Shown piece after piece: positions 6,545 through 8,686 of a stretch of 8,686 nucleotides of DNA; the first letter of the stretch is position 1, and each line of letters starts with the position of its first letter. The stretch covers positions 1 to 8,686 of the forward strand of contig JASHRK010000221.1 in the NCBI GenBank assembly GCA_030037405.1, written 5' to 3'. The translations under genes and the position numbers were made by a program. Under the pieces are notes generated by a model. It saw only the letters and a program-made list of their open reading frames with translations. It did no database searches and had not been told where the DNA came from. This DNA is from Acidimicrobiales bacterium (GTDB lineage Bacteria; Actinomycetota; Acidimicrobiia; Acidimicrobiales; Bog-793).

Positions 6545-8127
6545 ACCCTGTCACGCTCGAGCTGATCGACTCCGCCCTGCGGGCCGCTGCCGTCGAGATG
6601 GGGGCCGCCCTCAAGCACTCGAGCTACAGCCCGATCATCCGGGAGATGGACGACTTCAGCTGCGCGCTGTTTCGTCCTGACGGGGACCTCGTGGCGCAGG
6701 CCGATCACATCCCCGCCCAGCTCGGCGCGATGTCCCTTGTCGTGAAGTCGGTGGGCGAGCGCTGGGGGAGGGACATCGCGCCCGGAGACGTCTTCCTCGC
6801 CAACCATCCATACATGGGGGCCATGCACACGCCCGATCTCAACCTGATCATGCCCGTCTTCGAGGCGCGGGAGATCGTTGCCTGGAGCGGCTCGACCGCT
6901 CACCACATCGACGTCGGGGGGGTGCAGCCGGGGACGGAGGGCGCAGGCAACGAGGAGCTGTTCGCCGAGGGTCTCGTCCTCCCGCCCGTGCGCCTCTACT
7001 CGGGAGGAAGGGAGAACAAGGACGTCTTCGACATAGTCACGGCCAACGTGAGGGACCCGAGGTCCACCGTCTCTGACCTTCACGCCCAGCACGCAGCCTG
7101 TCTCGTCGGGCGCGAGCGCTTGCTCGAGCTGCTCTCACGGCACGGCGCTCGCACTCTGCGCCAGGCGATGGACGAGATCGTCTCCTCCTGCGAGCGAGGG
7201 GTGCGAGCGGGCTTGCTCGACCTCCCTGACGGGAGCGCCGACGCGGAGGGGTATCTCGACGACGACGGCTGCGGGGGCCCACCGACGCGCGTCCACGCCG
7301 TGGTGCGAAAGCACGGCGACTCCCTGGCGATCGACCTCTCGGGCTCGGCCGGGCAGGTGCGGGGCGCGCTCAACGTTCCCTGGGCGAGCACGCGGGCGAC
7401 CGTCGTGTTCGCGGTCAAGGCCTTCGTCGACCCTGATCTTCCCGTGAACGACGGCCTCCTCCGGGCCGTCGAGATCACGTGCCCGCAGGGCAGCGTGCTC
7501 AACCCCTATTCCCCGGCGGCCGTGTCCGTGCGGCACAACACCTGCCAGCGCCTGGCCGACGTCCTCGTCCGCGCCTGCTCGAAACTGTGGCCCTCGCGGG
7601 CTGTCGCCAGCAGCACCGTCACCTTCTTCGGCATGAACCTCGAGACGAGGTCCCGCCGGACAGGGCTGAAGACGGTGATGTCCGAGGTGCTCGGCGGCGG
7701 CACCGGAGCCCATGCGCACGGCGACGGCCTCGACGGTGTGGACACCTACATGGCGAACGTCGGCTTCCTTCCGGTCGAGGTGGCCGAGACGGAGTTCCTC
7801 GTGCGCATCCCACGTACCGAGCTAATCGAGGGCTCCGAGGGCGGCGGGGGCCACCGGGGCGGGCGCGGGATCAGGCGGGAGTACCTCGTCGTCGACGAGC
7901 CCGCCACCGTCATGGCGTACTGCGAGCAGACCGACCCCCGTTTCGCCCCCTCGGGCGCCGGCGGCGGGCGGGATGCCCGGTCCTCACGACTCTCGGTCAT
8001 CACCCCGGCGGGCGAGGTCATGGACCTTGCCTCGAAGATCACGGTGAAGGTGGAGCCGGGGACGCTGATCCGGGTGGAGACGAGCGGCGGAGGCGGTTTC
8101 GGGGCGTCGAGCACGGTGCGACGATGA
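6541..8127 (+). CDS. hyuB: Hydantoinase/oxoprolinase subunit B (N-methylhydantoinase B-like)
   Basis: A 528-residue Hydantoinase_B family protein (PF02538), the partner that combines with HyuA to perform the ATP-dependent opening or carboxylation of a cyclic amide or related carbonyl compound. Family blocks in order: SPIIREMDDFSCALF at 30, GDVFLANHPY at 82 with MHTPD at 95, AHHIDVGG at 120, NVRDP, GSVLNPYSPAAVSVRHN, SEVLGGGTGAHAHGDG, LPVEVAETEF, GGHRGGRGIRREY and the glycine-rich end SGGGGFG. D38, H96, D99 and H122 are candidates for the metal site reported in family structures; exact equivalence is inferred. The start GTG 6541 overlaps the hyuA TGA (GTGA), indicating translational coupling and a near-equal ratio of the two subunits. 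The end overlaps the next gene by ATGA. Substrate specificity cannot be told from sequence alone. Confidence 0.93.
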   Translation: MNPVTLELIDSALRAAAVEMGAALKHSSYSPIIREMDDFSCALFRPDGDLVAQADHIPAQLGAMSLVVKSVGERWGRDIAPGDVFLANHPYMGAMHTPDLNLIMPVFEAREIVAWSGSTAHHIDVGGVQPGTEGAGNEELFAEGLVLPPVRLYSGGRENKDVFDIVTANVRDPRSTVSDLHAQHAACLVGRERLLELLSRHGARTLRQAMDEIVSSCERGVRAGLLDLPDGSADAEGYLDDDGCGGPPTRVHAVVRKHGDSLAIDLSGSAGQVRGALNVPWASTRATVVFAVKAFVDPDLPVNDGLLRAVEITCPQGSVLNPYSPAAVSVRHNTCQRLADVLVRACSKLWPSRAVASSTVTFFGMNLETRSRRTGLKTVMSEVLGGGTGAHAHGDGLDGVDTYMANVGFLPVEVAETEFLVRIPRTELIEGSEGGGGHRGGRGIRREYLVVDEPATVMAYCEQTDPRFAPSGAGGGRDARSSRLSVITPAGEVMDLASKITVKVEPGTLIRVETSGGGGFGASSTVRR

Positions 8128-8686
8128 GCGGCCCGAGCCGCCCGAGCCGGCCGAGCGGCCAGAGCAGTCCGAGCGGCCCGAGCGGCCCAGACCTCCGGCG
8201 GACCCGCCGCAGCGCCGCAGAGCTTGGTCTCATGGAAGGGGCACCTCCCTTCGAGCCCGGGCGGGCCGTGACGCTCGCCAACTGGGAGGAGCCCCCCTAC
8301 AACCGCTGGGGCTTCCAGCACGTTCGCGACCTCATCCCAACGGCGCGGATCCGCCACGACCATTCGGCGGTCTGGCATCTCCCCACCGAGCCCGTCGACC
8401 TGTCGGGCGTGCGTCTCTCCTCGGCAGGGCGCGAGCTCACAGTTGCCGAGATGCTGGAGGAGACCTACACCGACGCCTTCCTCGTCGTCCACCGCGGGCG
8501 GGTCGTGACCGAGCAGTACTTCAACGGGATGGAGCCGGACACGACACACCTCCTCATGTCCGTCTCGAAGTCGGTCACCTCGACCGTCGTCGGGATCCTC
8601 GCCGGCCGTGGCGTCATCGACACTTCCGCGAGGATCGAGACGATCGTGCCCGAGCTCGCCGGGTCGTCGTTCGACGGTGCCACCGT
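8124..8686 (+). CDS. NylB-like serine hydrolase (class C beta-lactamase fold), 5' part only
   Basis: The first 187 codons of a beta-lactamase-family (PF00144) hydrolase cut off by the window end. The catalytic serine-lysine pair is in MSVSKS (S146, K149). Several stretches match my memory of 6-aminohexanoate-dimer hydrolase NylB: ANWEEPPYNRWGFQHV, ETYTDAFLVVHRG, HLLMSVSKSV, then VPELAGSSFDG. NylB cleaves linear nylon dimers and its relatives often have esterase activity, so an amide or ester bond is the likely target. The tyrosine and lysine-threonine-glycine-type motifs would lie beyond the window. ATG 8124 overlaps the hyuB stop (ATGA), which favours it; the in-frame ATG 8232 is an alternative that would exclude the repetitive first residues. 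No signal peptide is seen, so the enzyme is probably cytoplasmic. Antisense open frames here are shadows. Confidence 0.85.
   Translation, partial: MSGPSRPSRPSGQSSPSGPSGPDLRRTRRSAAELGLMEGAPPFEPGRAVTLANWEEPPYNRWGFQHVRDLIPTARIRHDHSAVWHLPTEPVDLSGVRLSSAGRELTVAEMLEETYTDAFLVVHRGRVVTEQYFNGMEPDTTHLLMSVSKSVTSTVVGILAGRGVIDTSARIETIVPELAGSSFDGAT
8127..8189 (+). repeat. Seven degenerate 9-bp repeats at the start of the NylB-like gene
   Basis: Seven consecutive 9-bp units related to AGCGGCCCG start right after the ATG at 8124 and encode SGP, SRP, SRP, SGQ, SSP, SGP, SGP. The array is in frame and ends where ordinary sequence (DLRRTRRSAAEL) begins. It encodes a serine/proline-rich, probably disordered N-terminal tail, or is a non-coding expansion if translation begins at 8232. 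Confidence 0.75.

Noticed and set aside
8127..8189. CRISPR-like or regulatory repeat array
   Set aside because: The units are 9 bp, contiguous without spacers and in frame with the hydrolase, so it is a coding microrepeat and not a CRISPR array.
7746..8549. 267-codon minus-strand open frame across the hyuB end and hydrolase start
   Set aside because: It is antisense to two genes with strong family motifs, and its alanine/arginine-rich core is only the reverse reading of the 9-bp repeats.

Overview
The window is G+C-rich (about two thirds by eye) and densely coding, with GTG and ATG starts, stop/start overlaps and an actinobacterial-looking promoter (TTGACG, 17 nt, TAGGGT). Together with two DUF427 proteins and a Tat-exported binding protein, this suggests an actinobacterium. 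The class cannot be fixed from the sequence, and no rRNA, tRNA, IS element, phage gene or CRISPR array was seen.

Layout. The left edge holds the 3' end of a rightward DUF427 gene (3..284). It converges on a complete leftward two-domain DUF427 gene (349..1167), and a long perfect hairpin lies between them. Upstream of the second DUF427 gene on the same strand is an imidazolonepropionase/prolidase-like amidohydrolase (1238..2596). A 208-nt divergent intergenic region follows, with a good rightward promoter, a perfect inverted repeat over its -35 box and a direct repeat downstream. The rightward operon then runs: family 5 extracytoplasmic binding protein with a Tat signal (2805..4436), hydantoinase/oxoprolinase subunit A (hyuA-like, 4475..6544), subunit B (hyuB-like, 6541..8127), and the first 187 codons of a SxxK serine hydrolase closely resembling 6-aminohexanoate-dimer hydrolase NylB (8124..8686, cut by the window end). 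The last three genes overlap by 4 bp each (GTGA, ATGA).

Working model. The binding protein captures a small peptide-like or cyclic amide solute. The HyuA/HyuB pair opens a lactam or hydantoin-type ring with ATP, and the NylB-like enzyme cleaves a linear amide or ester. The divergent metal-dependent amidohydrolase may act on a related amide and share the control region. An ATP-dependent ring opener next to a NylB-like amidase recalls the enzyme types used on caprolactam and nylon oligomers, but the real substrate cannot be read from sequence. No permease or ATPase for the binding protein and no transcription factor lie inside the window.
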